Part shown: positions 22,836 to 31,862 of the stretch, piece after piece
How positions within the stretch are numbered: position 1 is the first letter of the stretch
How the letters are laid out: each line of letters opens with the position of its first letter
Assembly: GCA_036897485.1 (NCBI GenBank)
Contig: JAYMTF010000674.1
Span: 1 to 31,862 of the forward strand
DNA from: Pelargonium nanum
Lineage: Eukaryota > Streptophyta > Magnoliopsida > Geraniales > Geraniaceae
DNA length: 31,862 nt
Direction: 5' to 3'
The notes under the pieces: model-generated
The model's input: only the letters and a program-made list of their open reading frames with translations
The model's database searches: none
Told to the model about the DNA's origin: nothing
Position numbers and translations under genes: made by a program

Positions 22836-23788
22836 GTAGCTTGTTTTGGGATATGAATTTGGGCGGGTTTATTTTGATCGTTGGATTTCGAAGTGTAGTG
22901 GACGGTTGAGATGGTGATCCGTGGTTGTGGTTTTGGGTGATTGTGAGGCGTTGATTAGATTTGGATAGTAAAGGAAGTGAGCGCATTAGAGGGATTCAAA
23001 TTGATCTGTTTTTTTTTTTTGATATATTTAATACTGTTTGTTGCCACATGTGCAATTGTTGTGCACACTAAAAATACTTTTTTCGTTTTTATAGAATTTT
23101 GTCACTCACGTGAAATTATACTAATAAAAAGTAATTATAGAGACGTGGAGAGCCCATACATTCTAAAAGTTTTTTTACCTCGAATGTCCCAATATTTTTT
23201 GAACAACCATTTATAATCTCAATGCATTGAAGACCTTAAACGTGGATGTTTTATAAAACAATATAAAGTACCTCAGACTCAAACGGAATGCACGGAAGTG
23301 AGTATTCTTTTACCTTCAAAGTAGCATTTTATATTGACGATAGATGTTTTGAATTTATCGTATACTTGCGTCGTATCAAAATGAGTAGCTTGTTTATTAA
23401 CAAAACAAGTCAAATTTCTTGATGATGTCCAGAAAATTTGAGAAATATATTCTCCTTGATTTTGACTCAAATACCAGCCCAAAGTGACCAAAATTGCTCT
23501 AATCTACACATAAATAAACTCATTTGATGTAAAATAGTCTGTAAGAACAAATTTGCTTAGCCACTGAACAAAACAGTTTCATCTATATTTCAATGAAATA
23601 CCAACCAAATACTTTCATTACTTCATATGTAATGTAATTTATGTGAATCAAACAACTGATTGACAAAATAATTGGAATACAGAAGAGCACAGAGAAAGAA
23701 GCAACACGAAGCAAATCTCTAGAACTCGAGTTCTACAACTCAAATCTACTCATCGCCTTGCAAAACTAAATTTTTTGTTCAAACCTCA
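22836..23788. other. H4 promoter and UDP-xylose synthase 3' region
   Basis: Apart from the H4 promoter motifs, this stretch is AT-rich and non-coding. The part next to 23788 (roughly 23520-23788) is likely to include the 3' untranslated region of the UDP-xylose synthase gene. The short open frames here show no protein likeness. Confidence 0.5.
22916..22923 (-). promoter_or_regulatory. Octamer-like histone promoter element
   Basis: The minus strand reads CACGGATC, one base from the plant histone octamer CGCGGATC that supports S-phase expression. It lies about 85 bp upstream of the TATA box. A weaker relative (CAACGATC) occurs at 22876-22883. Confidence 0.45.
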
Positions 23789-26700
23789 CTACTTTTTAGC
23801 GACTCCAAGCCTCTTCCTGAAATCTTCTTCCATGAGAGGAAGGCCATCTTTCAGCTGGACTTTTGGTTCCCAGCCTAGCAACTCCTTGGCTTTTGTGATG
23901 ACTGGCTTCCTCTGGCGAGGGTCGTCTGGTGTATTTTCCACCATACTGATCTCCACATTGGGGTTGATTAGCTGCAAGTCAATTGGCTAAGTATTTGAGT
24001 TCCCGTAGTCTTGCAAACAAAAGATACAACTCATTCTGAATTCATTTCTACTCCCCCGTTACAAAAATAAGTGTCATTTCTACTTTTTACACAAGTTCAA
24101 GATAATATAATCTATGTTGAACATTTGTCCACGTGCCTTTGATGTAACACATATAAGTAGTTCTAATTAAGGATATTATGGGTGATACATATGTAATTTA
24201 CTACCCGAAAGGGAAAGTAGACACTTTGACAAACAAATATAGTAAAGACGACATTTGTTTTGGGACATGAGTAAGTGTCATATTACAGTCATGTTTGGCT
24301 ATGATCCTGATTTAACAATCCATTCCATTTTCTTAACAAGCCAAAGGAGGGAGAAGAACGGAAAAGAAAAGAAAAACTGACCTTCTTGACGTTCTCCGCG
24401 AGCTCAATCATAGTAAATTCACCTGAATCATAGAAATTGGGTCAGTAATGGCGATAAAATTATTCCATAGCTTGGTGCCAACCGTTTGATGTGTTGTCAA
24501 ATTAAATTAGATCAATGACCTGGATTTCCAATGTTGATAGGCCCAGTGTTTTCTCCTTCCATAAGTCGAATAAGCCCATCAACCTTCAAGTTTTGAGATG
24601 AAAAATAGAGGGTCATTAAATAGAAAATTGATTCAAATTATCCACATTCCATGCACACTAATGCGGTACAGATAACAGATTCTTGCATACCATATCAGAG
24701 ACGTAGCAGAAGCTTCGTGTTTGTGTTCCAGGTGATTGAACTGTCAACTTCTCGCCACTGAATTGACAGAAGACATTTCGTGGGAACATTAGGCGTCGAG
24801 CGAAAATAATTGATACATATATAAAAAGCTGTGCGTTGAAATTAATGTTAACTATCCAAGGTAAAAAGATGATGGAACTACAATGAGGGCTATGGAATCA
24901 CTGGTGATGATCAAATGAAAATTACCGGATTGCTTGGGCTATGAAATTGCTGACAACACGTCCATCATCAATATTCATGCGGGGTCCATAAGTGTTGAAA
25001 ATTCTAGCAATCCGAATCTCTGTTGTAAGACCATTATACGAGACATTAGAAAGTGATGATATGAAGTCATCAATCATTTAGTTCAAAGAGAAATAATCAA
25101 CGCAGAGAAGGGGGCAGGCTTATATTTACCTATCCCGTGCTGTCTGTGGTAATCAAACATCAGGGTTTCGGCCACACGCTTTCCCTCATCATAGCAACTC
25201 CTAACTCCTGATAATTAAATACATGCCATTTTAGTAGAGTAACCAATGAGTTGCATACCTTGTACCTAATGACACGCTTTTTTATAACCGAATCACAATA
25301 TTACACAAGTTAATAAAGAGGAGAACATACCAATTGGGTTGACATTTCCCCAATAACTCTCCTCCTGCGGGTGTACAAGAGGATCTCCATATACCTCTGA
25401 AGTTGATGTAAGCAAAATCCTGAGATCCATAGTCGTACAGTGATTAAATATGTAAGTATATCAAGATTCGAACAAATAAACAAAGAAAAAACAGTAATCT
25501 CAAAGACTCAAACCTTGCTCCAACTCGCTTTGCAAGTCCCAACATATTCAAAGTACCAATCACATTTGTCTTTATTGTCTGTCAAGTGTCATATGGTTAC
25601 AAGTGAGTCAGTCACTGAAAGCTCAGTATCAAACAATCAATGTAATTTAATTGATTCGTTACTTTATCCCGATATACAATAAATGCAACACTCACCTTAA
25701 CAGGATTGTACTTGTAGAAAATTGGGGATGCAGGGCAAGCAAGGTGGTAAATCCGATCAACCTCGACTAGCAATGTCTCTGTGACATCTGTACGAAAATA
25801 GAACACGTACATGCTAATATTAAAATATGAATTACGAAAAAAGAAAGGGTAAGTTTAGGTGGAACTTGGAAGAATGTCAGACTCTAATCGTATGACAAGA
25901 TAAAGAGCATACCGTGGCGGATAAGCTCGAATCTTGGATGACCAATCCATTTCCTAAGGTTGTCTTTCGAGCCAGTGAAATAGTTATCCACAACAATTAC
26001 CTGAATGGCATTTAGATATGTAGAAGTCAAAAACCATATAAAGAAGCAAAATTAAAGATAGTGCATTTGGTAAAAAAGAACATGATGTAATCCTCAACAC
26101 AAAGAATAAGATTGCATACTTCATTCTTTTCATTTTCCATCAACTTGTCCACAAGGTGAGAACCAATGAATCCAGCCCCTCCAGTAACTAAAATTCTCAT
26201 ATTGGCCTGCAACCGAAAGTGATAACATTTTAATATCATATATATAAACTAGAGGACTATAAATTCTTAGAAATAGATCCAAAAATCACATAGCCTATCC
26301 AACTTCTTGTGCACAAACCACAAAGCTAAAACTAAGCTGCTTCTCATATTCCCCAATCTTGAAAGGTGTATAAATCCATCCAAACAAAATACGTTTCTGT
26401 CAAGCGCTGTCCGGAACTATTAAACAGGACAATGTAGATAAAGCACCACCCGCACACATGACTTTGGATGTTTATATGGTTAATCATAACACGACAACAA
26501 AGATTCCAAAACCATTGGCAAAGAGATTGAAAAAATCTTCGTACAATCCAATTTTACGCAGCTAAATTCCAAACACTAACTCATGTAGCTTGATTCACTC
26601 ACTGCACAGGTGATCATACATTTCACTACAGCTATCAGTCAAAAATACCAAAACCAAATTCAGTATACTAATAGAGAGTTGCAAACAGATTCACATCTCT

Positions 26701-26854
26701 ACACAGCCAATGCAACAAAACACATCAATGATAGGAGAAACAAGATATAGCTCACAACATATAATCATGTCACCTGAAAAAACTTAGAAAACCTCAGAGG
26801 AGATGGTTGAGGGGGTGGTGGGTTCTTTGAATTTGCTGATCCTTCCTTGGCCAT
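23789..26854 (-). CDS. UXS: UDP-glucuronate decarboxylase (UDP-xylose synthase), cytosolic type, complete
   Basis: Twelve coding exons: 26774-26854, 26120-26206, 25913-26000, 25696-25787, 25514-25578, 25331-25419, 25130-25207, 24926-25019, 24691-24757, 24520-24583, 24382-24422 and 23789-23971. They total 1029 nt (342 residues, stop TAG), all GT-AG and in phase. The enzyme converts UDP-glucuronate to UDP-xylose using bound NAD+, supplying xylan and other wall polymers. It is an extended short-chain dehydrogenase. The NAD-binding loop [10 protein letters not shown] has its glycines at residues 36, 39 and 42; STSEVYGD is near 143-150; and Y173-D-E-G-K177 is the catalytic YxxxK. The short N-terminus ([20 protein letters not shown]) has no membrane anchor. 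With the 342-residue length, this marks the cytosolic group (Arabidopsis UXS3/5/6) and not the longer Golgi forms. Which of the three it corresponds to cannot be told by eye. Confidence 0.97.
24051..24271. mobile_element. Stowaway-type MITE in the last intron of the UXS gene
   Basis: The element is flanked by TA at 24049-24050 and 24272-24273. It begins CTCCCCCGTTACAAAAATAA and ends GACATTTGTTTTGGGACATG plus AG, an imperfect inverted match. A second inner pair of AAGTGTC-type words occurs. It has no coding capacity. It lies within the intron 23972-24381, at a distance from both splice sites. Confidence 0.8.
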
Positions 26855-26877
26855 TTCTGTGATCTCTTCTAAAATAT

Positions 26878-27301
26878 CTGCACCCAAAAAAGAAGAACAA
26901 AAAAAATCTCAATATCTTGAAACCATTTAAGCAACAAAACCAAACCCTCCGAAAAACATTTTTTTATTAAAAAAAAAACATATTTTTATTCACATTTTGG
27001 AGGTCAAGTCACCTCGAACAATTCCCAGAAAGAAAAAAACCCAATTCGATTTCGATGAATGCAAATGGAAATCGAGAGCTATTTATAAGTAAAATACTTG
27101 CGCCAAACAGTACCAACCAGTGTGTTTTGAGTTGAAAAAATTCGAATTTTTTAAAGTGATCCTTCAAAAGCACGAAAAGTATAGAACAATCAAAAGCAAA
27201 GCTCTGGTTCGACAATGGCCCACACCTAACAAACGAAATGGAGACGAACAGTCTCAGTCTCAGATCTGAATCTGAGCAAGCAGTAGATTCCAGAAATTTA
27301 C
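26878..27301 (-). other. Leader intron and 5' untranslated exon of the UXS gene
   Basis: A donor (CTCCGAG|GTAAATTT, exon ending at 27302) and an acceptor (TTTTTGGGTGCAG, exon resuming at 26877) define a 424-nt intron in the 5' leader. It lies 23 nt before the start codon. Leader introns often raise expression of plant housekeeping genes. This is predicted from splice sites only. Confidence 0.55.
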
Positions 27302-27392
27302 CTCGGAGAGATTTTACGAGACCGATGAATTTAACGTAATTTTATTTTCGGGTAAATTATGGGAAAAAATATTATAATGTGGCAGCAACCTG

Positions 27393-27400
27393 TTTATATA
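27393..27400 (-). promoter_or_regulatory. TATA box of the UXS gene
   Basis: TATATAAA on the minus strand sits about 90 bp upstream of the predicted leader donor site. This would place transcription start near 27365 and give a first exon of about 60 nt. Confidence 0.5.
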
Positions 27401-28170
27401 TTTCGGAAACACTGAGCTGTTACTTCCGTGGCGGTGAAATCACATAGAACCCGAAATCAGCGGATGTTTCGGCCGAAATTTCGGTGGGTTTTGAATGTTT
27501 CTTTCCCTGGTTGGAAAGTGAATATGGTTGCCACGTAGGATACAACTTATTGCGGATAGAGCCGACAATTTTGATCCGAATTCATGTACATTCATAATTT
27601 GATCCGATTAATTTTTGAGTCAAAATTTTTTGTGTGAATTTTTTATCGAATCGGGTTAGGAGAACCCGCACAAATTAACACATTTTATACCTAAAATTAA
27701 AATCTGATCCGCGGCTAAAAACCTAAAAAACGAATGAATCCAAAGTCCTTTCGAGTTAGACTTTACCAATCGAAATTTGTGCAAGTTCGATCCGAATCCA
27801 AAATTGTCATATGTGATTGCAATGATGGGGATGTCGCGTGTTGGGTTTAGGCACATTGTTGGTGTGGACTAGACCTTTGCTTCACAGGCACGCCGTACGC
27901 GGACACCAAACGAATAGATGTGCTTTGGTATGTCCCTTGTACTCGGAGGCGCACGATGAACCCCATAAAGGTCTCTACCGAGAGGTAACATCCTAAGAAT
28001 TTAAAGTTTTTAAGTTCTGGTTGAGTTGGCTCGAAGAGATGGAAATGCTCTAGAATGGTTTCGAGGACCATTAGGAGTAGCAGATACGTTCATCAGAGTC
28101 CTTAGTTCCTTAATAACTTTCATACATCTCATAGATGTGAAAGAAAGCCTCAAACAAAGCTCCGTCCAAG

Positions 28171-28210
28171 CCATTGTCGCGACAACTAAAAGATTCTCGC
28201 GACAATGGCC
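28171..28210. repeat. Perfect 13-bp GC-rich inverted repeat, 14-nt loop
   Basis: GCCATTGTCGCGA (28171-28183) and TCGCGACAATGGC (28198-28210) are exact reverse complements. Each arm also contains the palindrome TCGCGA. No T-run follows, so it is not a terminator-like signal. It may be a tip pair of a small element. Confidence 0.8.
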
Positions 28211-28377
28211 TAGACAAGCTACCAAACATGCATTAAGTGAAATTATGTGTAATTACGTGCATATCTCTAAAATACAAAGTTGTCATATGCGAAACGTGTT
28301 AAGTTAATGTCAATTAGTTTAACACTAACTATAATCCCAAACATATGGTGCCACCATTCTCTCCTGAATTTCAAATT

Positions 28378-28465
28378 TGGGCTAATGATAATGGGCTGAA
28401 ACGTGTGCATGAAGCCCAAAGACGATGAGTTAGAACAAAACGTTTAAATCGAACTAAATGGCCCA
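28378..28465. promoter_or_regulatory. Cluster of four site II (TGGGCC/T) motifs in the OST4 promoter
   Basis: TGGGCT occurs at 28378-28383 and 28392-28397, and its reverse forms AGCCCA at 28413-28418 and GGCCCA at 28460-28465. Site II motifs bind TCP factors and are typical of plant housekeeping genes for ribosomal, mitochondrial and secretory functions. They lie just upstream of the probable first exon. Confidence 0.5.
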
Positions 28466-28595
28466 CTGGACTCAGGTCTAAAATTGCAAAATCTCTAATT
28501 TTCATTTCATCGCCGCTGCTACAAGCAAACAAAGACTCTCGAGCTCGAGCCGTTTTCATCTTCAGATCCACCAGCAACAGTTCACATCGCTAAAG

Positions 28596-30397
28596 GTACG
28601 TGTTCTCATCCTCTATTTCTATCAGAATTTCGATTCGAAAGAACGGATCTGATATTCATATTTGCATATATTGATCCAGTGTATGCTGTATTTGAAGTGT
28701 AAATTCGTTGAAATTTGCGTTTCTGTTGTAGAAATTTCTCTTTCGTTGTTCACGATCCGAGAACCTTAGCGAGTTTGTATGTTTTCTTATTGAATTTGTG
28801 GAGAATCTGATTTATTATATAATAAACTATGATTTGTGCAATTTTGTGAGCGTGATCGCATAGCGTTACACTCTGCAGTCTGCATCTAACTAAATTTCTT
28901 TCCAGTTAATTTTTCTATTGCGGAAATTCGAGTTTTGTGCTACGAATTCAGCTAAATTTTTCAGGGATGATATGCATGTATAGTTGAACTATCATTTGAA
29001 ACTTTAACCCCAAAAAAGAAGTTCAATAGAGAAAAAACAAAACAAAGAGGGATAATGTAATTTTCTGAGTAGAAGACTACCAGCCAGTAATCTGATGTAG
29101 TAGTTTCTTTAGAGAGTTAACTTGCACCTTTATCGAGTTCAAACAGATGAGTTAGTTGAGGCCCTTACCTGAAGTTTTCACTGTTTATCTGTTTCACTTG
29201 TGGAGTTTAATTGGATAGAACTGTTATTATAATTGAATAAGAACAGGGAAGGATTGGTACTCATTCATGGTCGCTTAGAAATGTTTGTAGAGAACATGAA
29301 AAGTGAAATATCACATTGTTAGAGGCTCTAGTTAAGCTTTAGATATGTTTGTAGAGAACATGAAAAGTGAAATATCACATTGTTAGAGGTTCTCATTAAG
29401 CTCCATGCCATGTGCGCTTGCATGCCTATACACTGCAAACAAGTTATTTCTATGGTGTCTCCGTTGATAATGCATATTATTTTGTATATTCCCTTGATAC
29501 CAATGGTATTCAAATTCTTTTTTTTTTCAATAATTAATTTTCATGAGGGAGTGAACTGAGGAAGTTGTTTAGAATATAGCCATTAGAATAATTTACTGGA
29601 TACAGAAGGATGCACTGGCACCTCCACCCCATTTTCATATGTAATACATGTACTTAGGTTAGTATTAAGCCACTGGGGACCCTTTGCTGCTTGAGTTTGG
29701 CAGCATGTGTAGGGGCTTCAGTTTGAGTGTCGGTCTCGTCGTGATGGTGCTGGCATGATTGGTATTTGTGCTGATTTATATTACCTGTTAGTTATGTAGG
29801 CAGTGTCTTGTTTCATGTGAGTCAGTAAAGCCTTGCTGTCTACGAGGGATTAAAAGATGAATGCATGAAATGAAATATTTGGTCTTGGGTTTCCTCATCA
29901 TGGGAAAGAAAGAATGTTCATGTTTTATTTAATGATGATTGTCTTGCCAGTAATTCTTGAAATAGCATTGGTTCTGAACACAATTGCAAATGGCGCAATG
30001 TTCCATGATCCATCCAAGAAAGAAAACCAACTGCCCAAGTTTTTCTATGTCCTGCATCTTTTATGCCAGCTTACCGATATCAATTATTTATTTAAAGAAA
30101 AGTAATCGTTGACAATGCTATGCTCATGGGTTCTGTAAGGCCGTACCCAATATAACTAGAGTGAATTCTCATTTTTATGTTTATTTCCTGAAAATTTGTC
30201 AATTCCTGTGGAAATGAGAATGTAACAAACTCCATTGTCCTGCATCTCTTACAAAGTTTTTGTTTGAGTTCCAACCAGTAATTACTTTATAATTGCCATA
30301 TATTCATATTACGGAAGAACATTTCTGACATGAAATTACGAGATTGTTGTGGACCATGACACTATCTATATTGTGATCTTGTTTTGTGCTCTTGCAG
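28596..30397 (+). other. 1.8-kb leader intron of OST4
   Basis: The donor in CGCTAAAG|GTACGTG and the acceptor CTCTTGCAG placed directly before the ATG define an 1802-nt intron. The first exon (about 28480-28595) is a non-coding leader rich in C, A and T. The intron is T-rich as usual. It contains a 64-bp tandem duplication but no other recognisable gene. Confidence 0.65.
29275..29404. repeat. 64-bp tandem duplication in the OST4 leader intron
   Basis: ATGTTTGTAGAGAACATGAA begins at 29281 and again at 29345, and the match continues through AAGTGAAATATCACATTGTT and AGAGG with few differences. This is a recent direct duplication with period 64. Confidence 0.9.
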
Positions 30398-30511
30398 ATG
30401 ATTGATGATCAAGACCTTGGATTCTTTGCCAATTTTCTTGGCATTTTCATATTTGTTCTAGTGGTTGCTTACCATTTTGTGATGGCTGAACCCAAATATG
30501 AAGGCAACTAG
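30398..30511 (+). CDS. OST4: Oligosaccharyltransferase subunit OST4, 37 residues, complete
   Basis: The mini-protein reads [20 protein letters not shown], then [17 protein letters not shown], and ends at TAG. OST4 is a very small subunit of the ER oligosaccharyltransferase, which moves the dolichol-linked glycan to Asn in N-X-S/T sites; it helps hold the catalytic STT3 subunit in the complex. Residues about 8-30 form the single membrane helix. The N-terminus is short and acidic and the tail polar, as in the 36-residue yeast protein. The start codon directly follows a clear 3' splice site (CTCTTGCAG), so the whole coding region is one exon behind a long leader intron. From memory the sequence is nearly identical to Arabidopsis OST4. 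It is too short for most gene finders, so it is easily missed. Confidence 0.95.
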   Translation: MIDDQDLGFFANFLGIFIFVLVVAYHFVMAEPKYEGN

Positions 30512-30692
30512 AAAACCAGATGGACTGTGCAAATAGCTTAGACACAGGCATTTTAGCATCACTTCAAATCGTAGTCATTTCTTCTCATGGTTACTAGTTC
30601 TATGATAAACTCTAGCGTTTGTTTTGTAAGTATACATCAGATTATCTCATATTACAGTTAACTACATAATTATTTCTACTTGGAGTTCTCTT
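30512..30692 (+). other. Probable 3' untranslated region of OST4
   Basis: AT-rich sequence after the OST4 stop with no coding capacity. The candidate TIR element begins at 30693, so the transcript probably ends before or near it. No clear AATAAA signal is assigned. Confidence 0.4.
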
Positions 30693-31253
30693 TAGGGCTT
30701 GTTTGGGTTGTGTACTTCAATTGTTTGTAGAGCAAATTGGAAAGAGTTAAAATGTTTGTAGAGAATAAATGTTTTGTTTGTTAAACTAACGTGTGAGATT
30801 GTTTGAAAAAAGTTTATCCATAACTTGGAGTCCCCTTGAAGACCTAAAAACGCTAGCCTATGGGCTTCATCTGCCGTACTATTTACAAAATGAGCTACAG
30901 ATTTATAAAAACTTGTCACACTGATATGATAAAAAAAACAACCTGTCACAATAGCATTAAGATCTTCAAAAACATATATGCAACTAACATCTTCCACTTG
31001 AAAATCTGAAACAATCGGTTTAGAAATACAGGTTTAGAATGTGATAATGAACACAGAATAACAGCAAAAGGCAATAGCCTCTGATTCCTCAGCATAAGAG
31101 CTAGCAAATGAAATTGAACAACAGCTAAAATCAAATCATTATAGATAATTTGCCATCCTCCTCCTGCATTAACCTGCTTAAAAACACCATCATATTGCAT
31201 TAAGAACACATTTGGCTAGAAGAGCTTATCTATTGGTTCCTGAACAAGCCCTA
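30693..31253. mobile_element. Candidate TIR DNA element carrying an RNase H-like fragment
   Basis: The left tip TAGGGCTTGTTTGGGTTG (30693-30710) and the right tip (ending ACAAGCCCTA at 31253) share an 11-bp perfect inverted repeat TAGGGCTTGTT. Tips of this sort are seen in plant hAT-like elements. Flanks GAGTTCTC (left) and GAGTTGTG (right) might be a decayed 8-bp target duplication, though the spacing is off by one base. Almost all of the interior is a broken RNase H-like domain on the minus strand. This looks like a Pack-type element that captured the fragment, or a chance bracket around a LINE remnant. Confidence 0.45.
30780..31215 (-). pseudogene. Broken RNase H-like (RVT_3 type) domain fragment
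   Basis: On the minus strand, pieces in more than one frame line up in the order of the RNase H-like domain found in plant LINEs and related solo genes: MQYDGVFKQVNAGGGWQIIY at the N-terminal strand, then SFASSYAEESEAIAFC around the helix with AExxA, then IVSDFQVEDVSC, and finally FYKSVAHFVNSTADEAHRLA, resembling the usual VAHxLAxxA end. At least one frame change and internal stops are present, so it cannot make the full domain. Assignment is by pattern memory. Confidence 0.5.
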
Positions 31254-31750
31254 TGAGTTGTGATTTCAGCGTGCTCACGCAAATCCAACATATATGTCAT
31301 ACATAGGATCGTTTTGTGTAGATTGGTGCAGAGGTGGCAAAAATTAGAGTCGGGTCAAGTCGATGAATCCTAACTCTAACCCGACCCTATAGAGTAGGGT
31401 AATTATTAACCGTTGGTGTGATTTGTGATTAAGAAGCTGGTAGCATATCAAGCATTTGAACACTCAACAATGACAAGCACTTTATGATTCTATTGGTAGC
31501 TAAAGTGGGAAATTAATCTAGTCATAAAAAATACTTGTAATTAAATTAGAGTAATTATTTTTTGAAGTAATTAGAGTAAATATTAAAGAATGGGCAAGTC
31601 AGATCTCTCCACGTATACATAATTCTATACTCTTCTCTATCACACAGAAACGACTCCAAACAAGTATACAGTAACAGTACCGTACAGCCACGCACACCGG
31701 AATAAACTAACTCAGTCTCTCTCTACAGGTGAAAACGAGAGCCGTTGATA
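31254..31750. other. Spacer and promoter of the right-edge gene
   Basis: No gene is supported. Words such as GAGGTGGCAAAAATTAGAGT, CGGGTC and AACCCGACCC at 31330-31390 recall a common dispersed plant repeat that ends in GAGGTGGCAAAA. The last 150 bases become C- and A-rich with a CTCTCTCT run at about 31717-31725, as expected for the leader of the next gene. Confidence 0.4.
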
Positions 31751-31862
31751 ATGAAACAGACGACTCGGAAACCGGAGAGCAGAGACGAAAACCCTAAGAA
31801 CAAAAAACCGGCAAATCCCAAGGCGATGGCGATGTCGGCCTGGACGCAGAACGCGTTCGTGA
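31751..31862 (+). CDS. Start of an unidentified gene, cut by the right edge
   Basis: The ATG opens 37 codons to the window edge. The N-terminus is rich in Lys, Arg, Pro and Asn ([20 protein letters not shown], then [17 protein letters not shown]). Codon use is more G+C-rich than the surrounding DNA, as at the start of many plant genes. A telo-box-like AACCCTAA falls inside the first codons. The disordered basic start could suit a nuclear or plastid protein, but no family is recognised. The ATGs at codons 26 and 28 are alternative starts. Confidence 0.5.
   Translation, partial: MKQTTRKPESRDENPKNKKPANPKAMAMSAWTQNAFV

Larger units (their letters stand above)
27401..28480. other. Spacer between the divergent UXS and OST4 genes
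   Basis: The UXS gene (minus) and OST4 (plus) diverge from this stretch. Part of 27540-27730 has words such as AATCGGGTTAGG, AACCCGCACAAATTAACACA and GATCCG, recalling a dispersed plant repeat rich in ACCCGNAATTGACACG motifs. The part 27860-28210 is moderately G+C-rich and includes the hairpin at 28171-28210. No gene is supported. Confidence 0.5.

Noticed and set aside
23775-23990. Plus-strand open frame over the last UXS exon
   Set aside because: Antisense shadow of a well-supported exon.
29914-30105. 63-codon plus-strand frame in the OST4 leader intron
   Set aside because: It lies inside a well-defined intron and has no protein likeness.

Overview
This window is nuclear DNA of a flowering plant, most likely a core eudicot. 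Its genes are interrupted by many AT-rich GT-AG introns, and the proteins match plant families: a histone H4 that looks identical to the plant consensus, a cytosolic UDP-xylose synthase of the usual 342 residues, a four-ACT-domain ACR protein and a plant OST4. Repeats include Stowaway-type MITEs. Nothing in it is bacterial, organellar or CRISPR-like.

Layout, left to right. (1) 1-11195, minus: the first 12 coding exons (751 codons) of a large uncharacterised plant protein resembling Arabidopsis At3g12590; the rest lies beyond the left edge. Its introns hold an LTR-type fossil, a possible SINE head, a fragment of foreign coding sequence and a candidate DNA element with GC-rich ends. (2) 11196-12577: spacer with a 183-bp inverted-repeat MITE. 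(3) 12578-16890, minus: complete six-exon ACR9/ACR10-type ACT-repeat gene, with a Stowaway MITE in intron 4. (4) 16891-22439: gene-poor, repeat-rich spacer with a 29-nt piece of U2 snRNA, hairpins, an (ATT)n tract, tandem repeats and decayed coding-like stretches. (5) 22440-22751, minus: intronless histone H4. (6) 23789-26854, minus: complete 12-exon UDP-glucuronate decarboxylase with a Stowaway MITE in its last intron and a leader intron upstream. (7) 28596-30511, plus: OST4, a 37-residue oligosaccharyltransferase subunit behind a 1.8-kb leader intron. (8) 30693-31253: a candidate TIR element enclosing a broken RNase H-like domain. (9) 31751-31862, plus: start of an unidentified gene cut by the right edge.

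The genes are ordinary housekeeping functions (cell-wall nucleotide sugar, N-glycosylation, chromatin, ACT-domain protein) and do not form a pathway. Exon boundaries were placed by reading splice sites, keeping phase and recalling homologues; no alignment was run. I see no clear new biological system. The best leads are a GC-AG intron with a weak donor, the gene-fragment-bearing TIR element, the U2 fragment and the gene order compared with Arabidopsis.
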